From the NCBI GenBank assembly GCA_047974615.1, contig JBKECM010000103.1, positions 1 through 13,405 of the forward strand: a stretch of DNA of 13,405 nt. Direction: 5' to 3'. Made by a program: the position numbers and the translations under genes. Numbering within the stretch: the first letter of the stretch is position 1; each line of letters opens with the position of its first letter. Shown here piece after piece: positions 1 through 6,549 of the stretch. Source of the stretch: JBKEBX01 sp047974615. Its GTDB lineage: Bacteria > Bacillota > Clostridia > Lachnospirales > CAMZNU01. The notes beneath the pieces were generated by a model that saw nothing but the letters and a program-made list of their open reading frames with translations, searched no databases and had not been told where the DNA came from.

Positions 1-179
1 AAATTTCTGCGTCAGCTTCTCCTAGCAGAAACACGCTGTTATGCGTTGTCGAAGCTTTCTTGAACTATTTAAAATTTAAAAGAAAATTAAATCAAGCGAG
101 TTTTTAGAGGTCACCTTAAAAGCAAAGTAACAGTTGTATAAGAAAAAAACTTCTCTTACCTTACTTTTAAGTCATCATA
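1..179. other. Left-edge intergenic region, no supportable gene
   Basis: No convincing gene lies here. The first 60 bases are clearly richer in G+C (close to half) than the AT-rich DNA that follows, and contain a 7-bp inverted repeat (positions 4-10 and 25-31). A short open frame enters from the left edge on the plus strand and stops at 61-63, so this could be the tail of a gene cut by the window, a structured RNA or a repeat. Nothing in its translation is recognisable. From about 64 onward the DNA is AT-rich spacer, with a long hairpin at 115-171. Confidence 0.4.
115..171 (-). terminator. Imperfect hairpin downstream of nrdJ, possible terminator
   Basis: Arms at 115-130 and 156-171 pair at 14 of 16 positions (mismatches 123/163 and 126/160). 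The loop is 25 nt and contains an A-run (a U-run on the minus strand). The hairpin begins 9 bases past the nrdJ stop codon, which fits transcript termination or 3'-end protection. There is no U-tract directly after the second arm on the minus strand, so it is not a canonical intrinsic terminator. Confidence 0.35.
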
Positions 180-3113
180 TTAACTACAACCTGTAGTAGT
201 CCCACAAACCGTACATATTTTACAAGTTCCATTTTGCACCATTTTTGTAGATTTACAAGTTGGGCAACTTTCCGAATGAACAATGTCTGCAAAAGTATAA
301 TTACCCTTTAAAACTTCTTGTTTCTTTTCTTCAATGTCTTTTTCATCGTAGTTTTCAGGCTTAACTTGTACATATTCATAATTACCAAGCTCTATATCAA
401 TTATTTTACTTATTAAATCCGATATACTATCAACGCTTTTTATGTATGGGTGACCTGTTACGAAACCAGAAGGTTCATATTTTTGCCCACGATACATTTT
501 TGCTATATCTTTTGCTGGCACACCATATTGTAACATTTTGCTTATTGTAGTAGATAAACTGTCAAGCAATCCTTTTGTTAAGCTACCCTGTCTACCACAA
601 CTTACATATATTTCTGAAAGGTTTTTTGTTCTTTCATCAAAAGAAGTTGTAATATAAAGTTTTAAGCCGTTTATTGCTGCTTCGTGAACGTGTGCATTTC
701 GTATGCCTTTTGGTTTACGGCGTGCTAAAGCAACATTTTTTTCTTTATTTTTTGCATAATCAAGCAACTCATAGTAAGATAAATCTTTTAAAGAATTTTC
801 TTCGCTACTTTCTTTTCTTGAGTTAAGAGGTTGACTAGCTTTGCAACCATCTCTATATAAAGCTATGGCTTTTACACCTAGTTTCCAAGACTCAAAATGT
901 ATTTCTGCAATATCATCTACTGTAGCATCTTTTGGTAAGTTTACAGTTTTACTTATAGCACCCGTAACACAAGGTGTTAAAGCAGCCATCATCTTAACAT
1001 GAGCCATAGGCTTAATAAACCTACTACCTGTACCACAAATATTTGCTGTATCAAAAACCTCAAGATGTTCTTCTTTTAAGTGAGGCGCACCTTCTATTTT
1101 GCCGTCTTTTATCATTCCCGTATCTTCATCTTTGGCTAAAACATAGTTAAGTATTTCATTTATTTCATCTTCACTATAACCTAAAGTCTTTAACGCACGT
1201 GGTATAGCTGGATTTACGATTTCCATATAAGTTCCACCTACAAGCTTTTTAAATGCAATATGGCTAAAAAACGGTTCTGAAGAAGTTGATGCACAGTCCA
1301 TAGCAAAAGCAATGGTTCCTGTTGGTGCAAGCACTGAAACTTGTGCATTTCTATATCCGAATTTTTCGCCATTTTTTATTGCACTATCCCAAGATAATTT
1401 TACTTGCTCAGATAAATTTTTAAAATTTAACTTTTGTAAAATATTATGATCTAGTACAAAAGCATTATATGATAAATCTTCAAATTTTTTGTCATCTTCA
1501 CTATAAGCACCAACTCTTGCATGGTTACGTATTACTTTTTTCATATGTTCTTTATTTATATCATATTTTTCAAAAGCACCTACCTCTTGTGCCATTAACG
1601 AAGATATATAATAAGAATGGCCTGTCATAAGCGTAGTTAAACTAGCACCTAAGTTACGTGCCTCATCGCTGTCATAAGGTAATCCTAAAGACATAAATAA
1701 CATACCCATATTTGTAAGACCTATACCCGTTGTTCTAAACATATAAGACTTACGCGCTATATCTACAGTTGGAAACTGACCCTTGTGTATTGTAGCCTCT
1801 AAAACAAGCTGAACATATTTAATAGCATTTATATACCCTTCTACATCATATGTGTTGTCATCTCTTAAAAATTTCATAACATTAATACTTGCTAAATTAC
1901 AAGCAGTATCATCTAAAAACATATATTCCGAACAAGGATTTGATGCATTTATACGATTATGGTTCGCCCAAAGCTTACCGTCTTCCCCAGCAGGACACGT
2001 ATGCCATTGATTTATTGTATCATCAAATTGAAGTCCCGGATCTCCACATTTCCATGTAGCAGTAGAAATCTTATCCCATATGTAACGAGCATTTACAAAC
2101 TTGTTTACAGTAGGGTCAACACGACCAACAAGTTCATATCTATCATCGTCTTGACTTATCTTATTCATAAAATTATTTGAAAGTCTAATAGAATTATTTG
2201 CATTTTGACCTGCTACAGTAGCATATGCCTCACCGTCTATTGAAGTAGAATATCCCATTTTACCTAAAGCTCGCACTTTATCTTCTTCTTTAGCTTTAAA
2301 GTCTATAAATGCTTCGATTTCAGGGTGATTATCGTTTAATACTACCATTTTTGCTGCACGTCTTGTAGTTCCACCAGACTTTATAGCACCTGCATTTGCA
2401 TCGGACACTTTTAAGAAACTAAGTAAACCACTTGAGTGTCCACCACCTGATAAAAGTTCATCTTTACCACGAATAGTAGACCAGTTTGTCCCTACGCCAC
2501 TACCATACTTAAAAAGTAATGTTTCGTTTTTAATTTGGTCTGTTAAAGACTTGTCACCCATTAAACTATCATTTATAGATATAATAAAACAAGCACTTCC
2601 TTGAGTTCTAGTATAGCTGTCATTTGACTCAACTACCTTTTCTTGCTCTTTATCATAATAAAAATGACCTTGTTTTTCGCCTTTAATATTATATAAAGAT
2701 AAACCAGTGTTAAACCACTGAGGGCTATTTGGTGCCCACATTTGGTCAAGTAGCATATAGGCTAACTCATCAAAAACTATATCTTTAGTATTTTCATCTA
2801 TTAGCTTTTCGTCAAGTAAAGCATCTACCCAAAAAGTTGTCATACGTGTAACAATCTCTTTCATAGACGACTCATAACCTAACTCGTTATTTACACCCTT
2901 TTTTCTAAAATATTTACTTGCGATAATGTCACAAGCACTTTGGCTATATTGAACGGGAAATTCTAAATTTTGCATATCTAAGATAACTTCCCCAGTAGAA
3001 TAATTTGTAAGTAAAACATTTACCTTTTTCCAATCGAACAAATCGAACACATTTTTATTTGATTTGTCTAATTCTTTTGTAAAATAACGTGTTAATAATT
3101 TTTTTAAACTCAT
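180..3113 (-). CDS. nrdJ: Adenosylcobalamin-dependent (class II) ribonucleotide reductase
   Basis: Reduces ribonucleotides to deoxyribonucleotides in the cytoplasm, using a thiyl radical generated from adenosylcobalamin, so it works without oxygen. The protein is 977 residues from the chosen start. Visible catalytic features are the redox cysteine in GSACF (Cys175), the radical-site motif NPCSE (Cys394), the partner redox cysteine in ACNLAS (Cys405) and the substrate loop APTGTIAF (about 597-604). A TSCPD-type domain spans about 796-884. The tail (950-976) has six cysteines in CxxC-like spacing, as expected for the segment that reduces the active site. The open frame extends 11 codons upstream, but the start at 3113 is preferred because AGGAGGTG (3118-3125) lies just before it. 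The gene stands alone with its own promoter and two NrdR-like boxes. No nrdAB or nrdD is present here. The class II assignment rests on architecture and the C-terminal cysteine domain. Confidence 0.95.
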   Translation of the reverse strand: MSLKKLLTRYFTKELDKSNKNVFDLFDWKKVNVLLTNYSTGEVILDMQNLEFPVQYSQSACDIIASKYFRKKGVNNELGYESSMKEIVTRMTTFWVDALLDEKLIDENTKDIVFDELAYMLLDQMWAPNSPQWFNTGLSLYNIKGEKQGHFYYDKEQEKVVESNDSYTRTQGSACFIISINDSLMGDKSLTDQIKNETLLFKYGSGVGTNWSTIRGKDELLSGGGHSSGLLSFLKVSDANAGAIKSGGTTRRAAKMVVLNDNHPEIEAFIDFKAKEEDKVRALGKMGYSTSIDGEAYATVAGQNANNSIRLSNNFMNKISQDDDRYELVGRVDPTVNKFVNARYIWDKISTATWKCGDPGLQFDDTINQWHTCPAGEDGKLWANHNRINASNPCSEYMFLDDTACNLASINVMKFLRDDNTYDVEGYINAIKYVQLVLEATIHKGQFPTVDIARKSYMFRTTGIGLTNMGMLFMSLGLPYDSDEARNLGASLTTLMTGHSYYISSLMAQEVGAFEKYDINKEHMKKVIRNHARVGAYSEDDKKFEDLSYNAFVLDHNILQKLNFKNLSEQVKLSWDSAIKNGEKFGYRNAQVSVLAPTGTIAFAMDCASTSSEPFFSHIAFKKLVGGTYMEIVNPAIPRALKTLGYSEDEINEILNYVLAKDEDTGMIKDGKIEGAPHLKEEHLEVFDTANICGTGSRFIKPMAHVKMMAALTPCVTGAISKTVNLPKDATVDDIAEIHFESWKLGVKAIALYRDGCKASQPLNSRKESSEENSLKDLSYYELLDYAKNKEKNVALARRKPKGIRNAHVHEAAINGLKLYITTSFDERTKNLSEIYVSCGRQGSLTKGLLDSLSTTISKMLQYGVPAKDIAKMYRGQKYEPSGFVTGHPYIKSVDSISDLISKIIDIELGNYEYVQVKPENYDEKDIEEKKQEVLKGNYTFADIVHSESCPTCKSTKMVQNGTCKICTVCGTTTGCS

Positions 3114-3116
3114 AAA

Positions 3117-3125
3117 GCACCTCCT
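3117..3125 (-). promoter_or_regulatory. Ribosome-binding site that fixes the nrdJ start
   Basis: AGGAGGTGC on the minus strand, three bases before the ATG at 3113-3111. The longer upstream start at 3146 has no comparable site, and would begin inside the promoter and NrdR-box region, so it is rejected. Confidence 0.85.
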
Positions 3126-3140
3126 GAAAATTTTGTCGTG

Positions 3141-3156
3141 ATACAATATATAGTAC
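3141..3156. promoter_or_regulatory. NrdR box 1 (over the -10 of nrdJ)
   Basis: The core CAATATATAG at 3144-3153 matches the known NrdR-box core C-W-ATATAT-W-G completely. NrdR is the ATP/dATP-sensing repressor of ribonucleotide reductase genes. This box covers the -10 element and lies 32 bp, about three helical turns, from box 2. Confidence 0.8.
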
Positions 3157-3178
3157 TCTTTTAAATCAAAAAAGTCAA
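3150..3178 (-). promoter_or_regulatory. Sigma-A promoter of nrdJ
   Basis: The -35 element TTGACT (3178-3173) and -10 element TACTAT (3155-3150) are separated by exactly 17 bp. Both are overlapped by NrdR-like boxes. The predicted transcript start near 3143 gives a leader of about 30 nt. Confidence 0.65.
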
Positions 3179-3188
3179 TATATTGTAG
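3173..3188. promoter_or_regulatory. NrdR box 2 (over the -35 of nrdJ)
   Basis: The core CAATATATTG at 3176-3185 is again a full match to the NrdR core and is itself a perfect palindrome. It begins exactly on the -35 hexamer. Paired boxes on the same face of the helix are the standard NrdR arrangement. Confidence 0.8.
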
Positions 3189-3365
3189 TATGTAAAAATA
3201 TACAAAAATTTTTTCATTACCCCAAAAAGACCTATTTTGTCCTATTTATTTTTAAAAAAATATTTTTTGCTAATTTAAAAAATCGAACATTTGAAACATA
3301 CTAAACAAAAAAATTTTTTTATTTCAATTAAAATTTATGATTATAATTACCTTTTAGTTTGTTTT

Positions 3366-3394
3366 TTGTCACATTAAAAAATATTATTTATAAA
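3366..3394 (+). promoter_or_regulatory. Probable sigma-A promoter of the SSB-like gene
   Basis: TTGTCA at 3366-3371 and TATAAA at 3389-3394 are spaced by 17 bp, each with five of six consensus bases. This gives a leader of roughly 95 nt before the ATG at 3498. A second TATAAT at 3462-3467 lacks a matching -35. Confidence 0.5.
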
Positions 3395-3497
3395 AAGGTA
3401 AAATATTGCACAAATATTATTAAAATAATTAGCATAAAAATCTATTTTTAAAAATAAGCTTTATAATAAAATACTTATGATTTGAAAGGAATTTATA

Positions 3498-4139
3498 ATG
3501 GAAAATGATAATTTAAAAACAACAAGCACAATAGGTAATACAGTTACAGTAAGTGGAACAGTTGTAACTTTACCTGTTTTAAATCACAACGTGTATGGTG
3601 AAAACTTTTACACTTTTAAAGTAAGTATAAAAAGATTAAGTGATAACTATGATATTATACCTGTTTTAGTATCTGAACGTTTAATTAATATATCTACTTT
3701 AAAATTAGATGTATATTTAGAAATAGAAGGTCAAATGCGTTCATATAACAACTATTCACAAGAAGAAGGTAAAAATAAACTTGTGTTAATGGTTTTTGCA
3801 CGACAAATTGATATTTATGATATTTACAATGACAATTCAATAAATGAAGTTATATTAGACGGCTATATATGTAAAGCACCTGTTTACAGAATGACACCTT
3901 TCGGACGTGAAATAAGTGATATTTTAGTTGCTGTAAACCGTAATTATAATAAATCTGACTATATACCTTGTATAGCATGGGGTAGAAATGCAAAGTACTC
4001 TAAAGACTTAATTGTAGGAACAAATATAAAAGTTTCAGGTAGAATACAAAGTAGATTTTATCAGAAAAAAACAGATACAAACAATGTCCTTGAAAAAGTT
4101 GCATATGAATTATCTATAAGCAAAATAGAAATTTTATAA
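3498..4139 (+). CDS. Tandem OB-fold single-stranded DNA-binding (SSB-like) protein
   Basis: A 213-residue cytoplasmic protein that probably binds single-stranded DNA. The first OB-type half (about 15-105) has the pattern TVSGTVVTLPV, then a FYTFKVSIKRLS strand, then LEIEGQMRSY. The second half (about 116-213) repeats it as VILDGYICKAPVYRMTPFGR, then DILVAVNR, YIPCIAWGR and IKVSGRIQSR. The second half is the better match to bacterial SSB (the I-x-C-x-A-W-G-R segment). Ordinary SSB has one OB fold and an acidic DDDIPF-type tail; this protein has two folds and ends KIEIL with no acidic tail, so it is unlikely to be the main SSB. The start is set by AAAGGA (3485-3490), 7 bases before the ATG. It appears to be a single-gene unit. 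A PriB-like or recombination role is possible but not shown by the sequence. Confidence 0.75.
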   Translation: MENDNLKTTSTIGNTVTVSGTVVTLPVLNHNVYGENFYTFKVSIKRLSDNYDIIPVLVSERLINISTLKLDVYLEIEGQMRSYNNYSQEEGKNKLVLMVFARQIDIYDIYNDNSINEVILDGYICKAPVYRMTPFGREISDILVAVNRNYNKSDYIPCIAWGRNAKYSKDLIVGTNIKVSGRIQSRFYQKKTDTNNVLEKVAYELSISKIEIL

Positions 4140-4145
4140 ATATAG

Positions 4146-4174
4146 TTGACAAAGTACCTTTATAACAGTACAAT
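4146..4174 (+). promoter_or_regulatory. Strong sigma-A promoter of the DUF6465-like gene
   Basis: A perfect TTGACA at 4146-4151, a 17-bp spacer and TACAAT at 4169-4174. It starts 6 bp after the stop of the SSB-like gene, so the small gene downstream has its own near-consensus promoter. The ribosome-binding site AGGGGGTG follows at 4191-4198. Confidence 0.8.
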
Positions 4175-4203
4175 AGTAGTATTATTATAAAGGGGGTGCG
4201 TTT

Positions 4204-4401
4204 ATGAAAAGTAATGTTTATGTAGAATTTTGTGGTGAACAATATGACACTAAGGATTTAGTTGAAAGAGCAAAAAATATATGGAAAGACTTAGGGCATA
4301 AAGTTAAAGATATCGAAACTGTTAATGTATACGTTAAACCCGATGAAAAACTATGTTATTATGTTATAAATGATAGCTTAGACGGTAAATTTGAAATTTA
4401 A
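4204..4401 (+). CDS. Small DUF6465-like protein
   Basis: A 65-residue soluble protein with no signal peptide or membrane segment. It begins with a VYVEF strand, continues with a helix of the form KDLVERAKNIWKDLGHKVKD, then a VNVYVKPDEKLCYYVIN strand pair and an acidic end. I recognise this as the small clostridial family annotated DUF6465, whose function is unknown. Its near-consensus promoter and strong ribosome-binding site suggest high, constitutive expression. It is monocistronic, bounded by its own promoter and a long hairpin. The family call is from memory of the pattern, not a search. Confidence 0.75.
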   Translation: MKSNVYVEFCGEQYDTKDLVERAKNIWKDLGHKVKDIETVNVYVKPDEKLCYYVINDSLDGKFEI

Positions 4402-4420
4402 TTTAATACATATGTACCAC

Positions 4421-4464
4421 AGAGCTGTAGATACTTTGTCCTTTAACAAAATATCTACAGCTCT
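4421..4464 (+). terminator. Long hairpin after the DUF6465-like gene, probable terminator
   Basis: A perfect 13-bp stem (4421-4433 with 4452-4464) continues past one C/A mismatch into 5 more pairs (4435-4439 with 4446-4450), leaving a 6-nt loop. It is the strongest hairpin in the window. The bases after it on the plus strand are only modestly T-rich (TTACACTTTTGC), so termination may be partial, or the hairpin may act to stabilise the mRNA. Confidence 0.55.
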
Positions 4465-4490
4465 TACACTTTTGCTTCATTGTTACATAT

Positions 4491-4519
4491 TTGACAAACG
4501 CCATTTTTTTCGTCATAAT
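4491..4519 (+). promoter_or_regulatory. Sigma-A promoter for pncB-DUF2809
   Basis: A perfect TTGACA at 4491-4496, a 17-bp spacer and CATAAT at 4514-4519. Transcription would start near 4526, giving a leader of about 185 nt that contains the whole 43-bp array. Confidence 0.7.
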
Positions 4520-4554
4520 GTATAGTCAAGAAGTCCTAACAAAGGCTATACATT
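4517..4554. promoter_or_regulatory. 9-bp inverted repeat at the pncB start site, candidate operator
   Basis: AATGTATAG (4517-4525) and CTATACATT (4546-4554) are perfect inverted copies 20 bp apart, 29 bp from arm to arm. The left arm overlaps the -10 and lies before the predicted start site, so it reads better as a DNA operator than as an RNA stem. The binding protein is not known. Confidence 0.45.
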
Positions 4555-4555
4555 T

Positions 4556-4680
4556 GGGTATTACCCCAGTATACTAGTCCTATAGTGTATGTTTTTAAGG
4601 GTATTACCCAAGTATACTAGTCCTTTAGTGTATGTTTGTAAGGGTATTGCTCAAAGCGAAGTATACTAATACTTTCACAC
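4556..4680. repeat. Tandem array of 43-bp units upstream of pncB
   Basis: Two nearly identical units (4556-4598 and 4599-4641) differ at only three positions. A third, degenerate unit begins at 4642 with about 5 extra bases. A decayed copy of the unit's second part precedes the array: AGTCCTA at 4532 aligns with 4576 and 4619. Each full unit carries two palindromes, GGGTATTACCC and AGTATACT. The third AGTATACT (4660-4667) sits where a -35 would lie for the TATAAT at 4684. A period of four helical turns suggests a multi-site operator on one face of the DNA, but a structured leader RNA is also possible. Confidence 0.8.
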
Positions 4681-4683
4681 TAT

Positions 4684-4689
4684 TATAAT
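4684..4689 (+). promoter_or_regulatory. Proximal -10 element before pncB
   Basis: A perfect TATAAT 24 bp before the pncB ATG. No TTGACA-like -35 stands 17 bp upstream; that position (4661-4666) is taken by the third AGTATACT palindrome, so a second, regulated promoter is possible. Confidence 0.35.
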
Positions 4690-4712
4690 ATTTATTTTAC
4701 TAAGGAGAACTC

Positions 4713-6146
4713 ATGAGAAATTTAACTATGCTAACTGATTTTTACCAGTTAACTATGATGCAAGGCTACTTTTTAAAAAACTATCACAACAAAATAACTG
4801 TTTTCGATATGTTCTTTAGAAAAAACCCTGACGGTAGTAGCTTTTCTATATTATGTGGTATAGATGAACTAATATCCTATATAGAAAGTTTAACATTCAC
4901 AGAGGACGATATAAAATATTTAGAAGGCTTTGGAATATTCCAAAAAGAATTTTTAGATTATTTATTACATTTTAAATTTACTGGCGAAATTTTAGCATTT
5001 CAAGAAGGTTCAATTATATTACCTATGGAGCCTATTATACGAGTAAAGGCACCTATTTTTGAATGTCAACTTATAGAAACTGCACTTTTAAACATAATAA
5101 ACCATCAAAGTCTTATAGCTTCAAAAGCACAACGTGTTACAACAGCAGCAAAAGACATACCTGTACTTGAGTTTGGTTTACGTCGTGCTCAAGGCCCTGA
5201 TGCTGGTATATACGGTTCAAGGGCAGCCTATATTGGTGGTTGTGTAGGCACAAGTAATGTACTAGCAGGACAGATTTTTGATATTCCAGTAAGTGGTACT
5301 CATGCTCATTCTTGGGTTATGTCCTTTGAAAATGAATATGATGCTTTTTTAGCCTACGGTGAACTATATAGAGATAACTGTATTTTGCTTGTAGACACAT
5401 ATAATACACTAAAGTCAGGTATACCAAATGCTATTAAAGCTTTTGATACTTTAAAAGCACGTGGTGAACTCCCTAAAAAAATAGGAATACGTTTAGATAG
5501 TGGTGATATGTCATACCTTTCAAAAAAATGTCGTGAACTTTTAGATAAAGCTGGCTATAAAGATGCTATTATATCTGCAAGCAACGACCTTGACGAATAT
5601 ATTATTGATGGTCTTTTATCACAAGGTGCAAAAATAGATCTTTTTGGTGTCGGAACAAACCTTATTACAAGTAAGCAGACACCAGCCTTTGGTGGCGTTT
5701 ATAAAATCGCAGCTATAGCCGATGAAGAAGGTGGTTTTACAAATAAAATCAAACTATCTAATAATGCAGAAAAAATTACAAATCCCGGTATAAAAAAAGT
5801 TTACCGCATATACGATAAAGAAACAAAAAAAATAATCGTTGACCTTATTACACTTGACCACGAAATTGTAAACACAAATGAAGACCTTGTAGTTTTTGAT
5901 CCTTTAGCTATATGGAAGAAAAAACACTTAAAAAAGGATACTTATATTGCACGTGAAATGCTTGTACCACTTTTTGTTGATGGTAAATTTGTTTCAGAAC
6001 GTAAAACATCAAAAGAAGTTAAAGCATATTGCCTCGAGGAAAAAGCTACTTTATGGGAAGAAAGCTTACGTTTACTTTACCCACAACTTCTTTATGTAGA
6101 CTTATCCCAAGAGCTGTACGATTTAAAAGAATCTTTAAAATGCTAG
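4713..6146 (+). CDS. pncB: Nicotinate phosphoribosyltransferase
   Basis: Converts nicotinate and PRPP to nicotinate mononucleotide, the entry step of Preiss-Handler NAD salvage, in the cytoplasm. The 477 residues match the usual length of the Gram-positive form. Visible motifs are the N-terminal MLTDFYQLTMMQGY, the family signature FGLRRAQGPDAG (154-165), GTSNVLAG (179-186), GTHAHSWV (195-202) whose histidines include the expected phosphorylated residue, DTYNT (228-232), the phosphoribosyl-binding RLDSGD (260-265) and FGVGTNL (311-317). The start follows AAGGAG by about 5 bases. It is the first gene of a two-gene unit: a DUF2809 gene begins one base after its stop. The long leader with repeated palindromes suggests regulation, plausibly by NAD status, though no known NiaR or NrtR motif was recognised. 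Confidence 0.95.
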   Translation: MRNLTMLTDFYQLTMMQGYFLKNYHNKITVFDMFFRKNPDGSSFSILCGIDELISYIESLTFTEDDIKYLEGFGIFQKEFLDYLLHFKFTGEILAFQEGSIILPMEPIIRVKAPIFECQLIETALLNIINHQSLIASKAQRVTTAAKDIPVLEFGLRRAQGPDAGIYGSRAAYIGGCVGTSNVLAGQIFDIPVSGTHAHSWVMSFENEYDAFLAYGELYRDNCILLVDTYNTLKSGIPNAIKAFDTLKARGELPKKIGIRLDSGDMSYLSKKCRELLDKAGYKDAIISASNDLDEYIIDGLLSQGAKIDLFGVGTNLITSKQTPAFGGVYKIAAIADEEGGFTNKIKLSNNAEKITNPGIKKVYRIYDKETKKIIVDLITLDHEIVNTNEDLVVFDPLAIWKKKHLKKDTYIAREMLVPLFVDGKFVSERKTSKEVKAYCLEEKATLWEESLRLLYPQLLYVDLSQELYDLKESLKC

Positions 6147-6147
6147 T

Positions 6148-6531
6148 ATGAAAAAATATAACATTAGAGTAAACTATTTAATCATTTTTCTTATTCTATT
6201 AGCTATAGAAATTTTTATAGGTGTTTATGTTCGAGATACTTTTATTCGCCCTTATGTAGGGGATATGCTTATTGTAATATTACTATACTTTGGTGTAAGG
6301 ATTTTTATACCACACAAAGTAAAAAAACTACCTATATATATTTTTGCTTTTGCATTTTTTGTAGAAGCTATTCAGCTTATAGATATAACAGCTTTCATAC
6401 CTTTCCTTAATACGCCTTTTTTTAGAATAATATTAGGCTCAACCTTTGACATAGCAGATATTTTTGCTTATGGTGCAGGTACATTAGTATTAATTTTTTA
6501 TGATTATAAAAAAAGCTGTATGGAAGTTTAG
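6148..6531 (+). CDS. DUF2809 family membrane protein
   Basis: A 127-residue integral membrane protein with four predicted helices (about 9-28, 38-55, 61-78 and 98-118). It shows the features I associate with DUF2809: RPYVGD after helix 1 (34-39), FAFFVEAIQ in helix 3 (68-76) and RIILGSTFDIADI before helix 4 (93-105). The biochemical role is unknown. It starts one base after the pncB stop and has no clear ribosome-binding site of its own, so it is probably translated by coupling to pncB. Whether it works in nicotinate metabolism, for example in uptake, cannot be told from sequence; the tight linkage is the only hint. Confidence 0.8.
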   Translation: MKKYNIRVNYLIIFLILLAIEIFIGVYVRDTFIRPYVGDMLIVILLYFGVRIFIPHKVKKLPIYIFAFAFFVEAIQLIDITAFIPFLNTPFFRIILGSTFDIADIFAYGAGTLVLIFYDYKKSCMEV

Positions 6532-6546
6532 ATTCCTTACAGCTTT
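6512..6546. terminator. Bidirectional terminator between two convergent genes
   Basis: Arms 6512-6525 and 6533-6546 form 13 pairs around one T/T mismatch, with a 7-nt loop. On the plus strand it is followed by a T-rich tract ending in eight or more T (6547-6564). On the minus strand the stem runs into seven U. The left arm and loop overlap the end of the DUF2809 gene, including its stop codon at 6529-6531, so one element ends both transcripts. Confidence 0.85.
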
Positions 6547-6549
6547 AAA

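Larger units (their letters stand above)
3114..3497. other. Divergent intergenic region between nrdJ and the SSB-like gene
   Basis: About 380 bp of very AT-rich DNA. The nrdJ promoter and NrdR boxes fill the left end (3141-3188), and the promoter of the SSB-like gene lies at 3366-3394. Between 3189 and 3365 there are only A/T runs, with no open frame, RNA gene or strong hairpin. A cobalamin riboswitch, which might be expected beside a B12 enzyme, was not seen. Confidence 0.6.
4402..4712. other. Intergenic region upstream of pncB
   Basis: About 310 bp without a gene. In order it holds the hairpin at 4421-4464, a near-consensus promoter at 4491-4519, an inverted repeat around the predicted start site (4517-4525 and 4546-4554), a tandem array of period 43 bp (about 4532-4680), a second TATAAT at 4684-4689 and the pncB ribosome-binding site AAGGAG (4702-4707). 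Confidence 0.7.

Noticed and set aside
1959..2180. A 73-residue plus-strand open frame inside nrdJ
   Set aside because: It is antisense to conserved nrdJ coding sequence, with no start signals and no recognisable protein features.
3114..3497. Cobalamin riboswitch for nrdJ
   Set aside because: The leader is only about 30 nt from the predicted start site, and the region lacks any B12-box-like or G+C-rich structured segment.
4556..4680. CRISPR array
   Set aside because: The 43-bp units are contiguous, with no unique spacers between them, there are only three to four, and no cas gene is present.
4526..4712. A known riboswitch or T-box in the pncB leader
   Set aside because: No T-box sequence (AGGGTGGNACCGCG type) and no recognisable NAD riboswitch core was found. 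The repeated palindromes look more like DNA sites.
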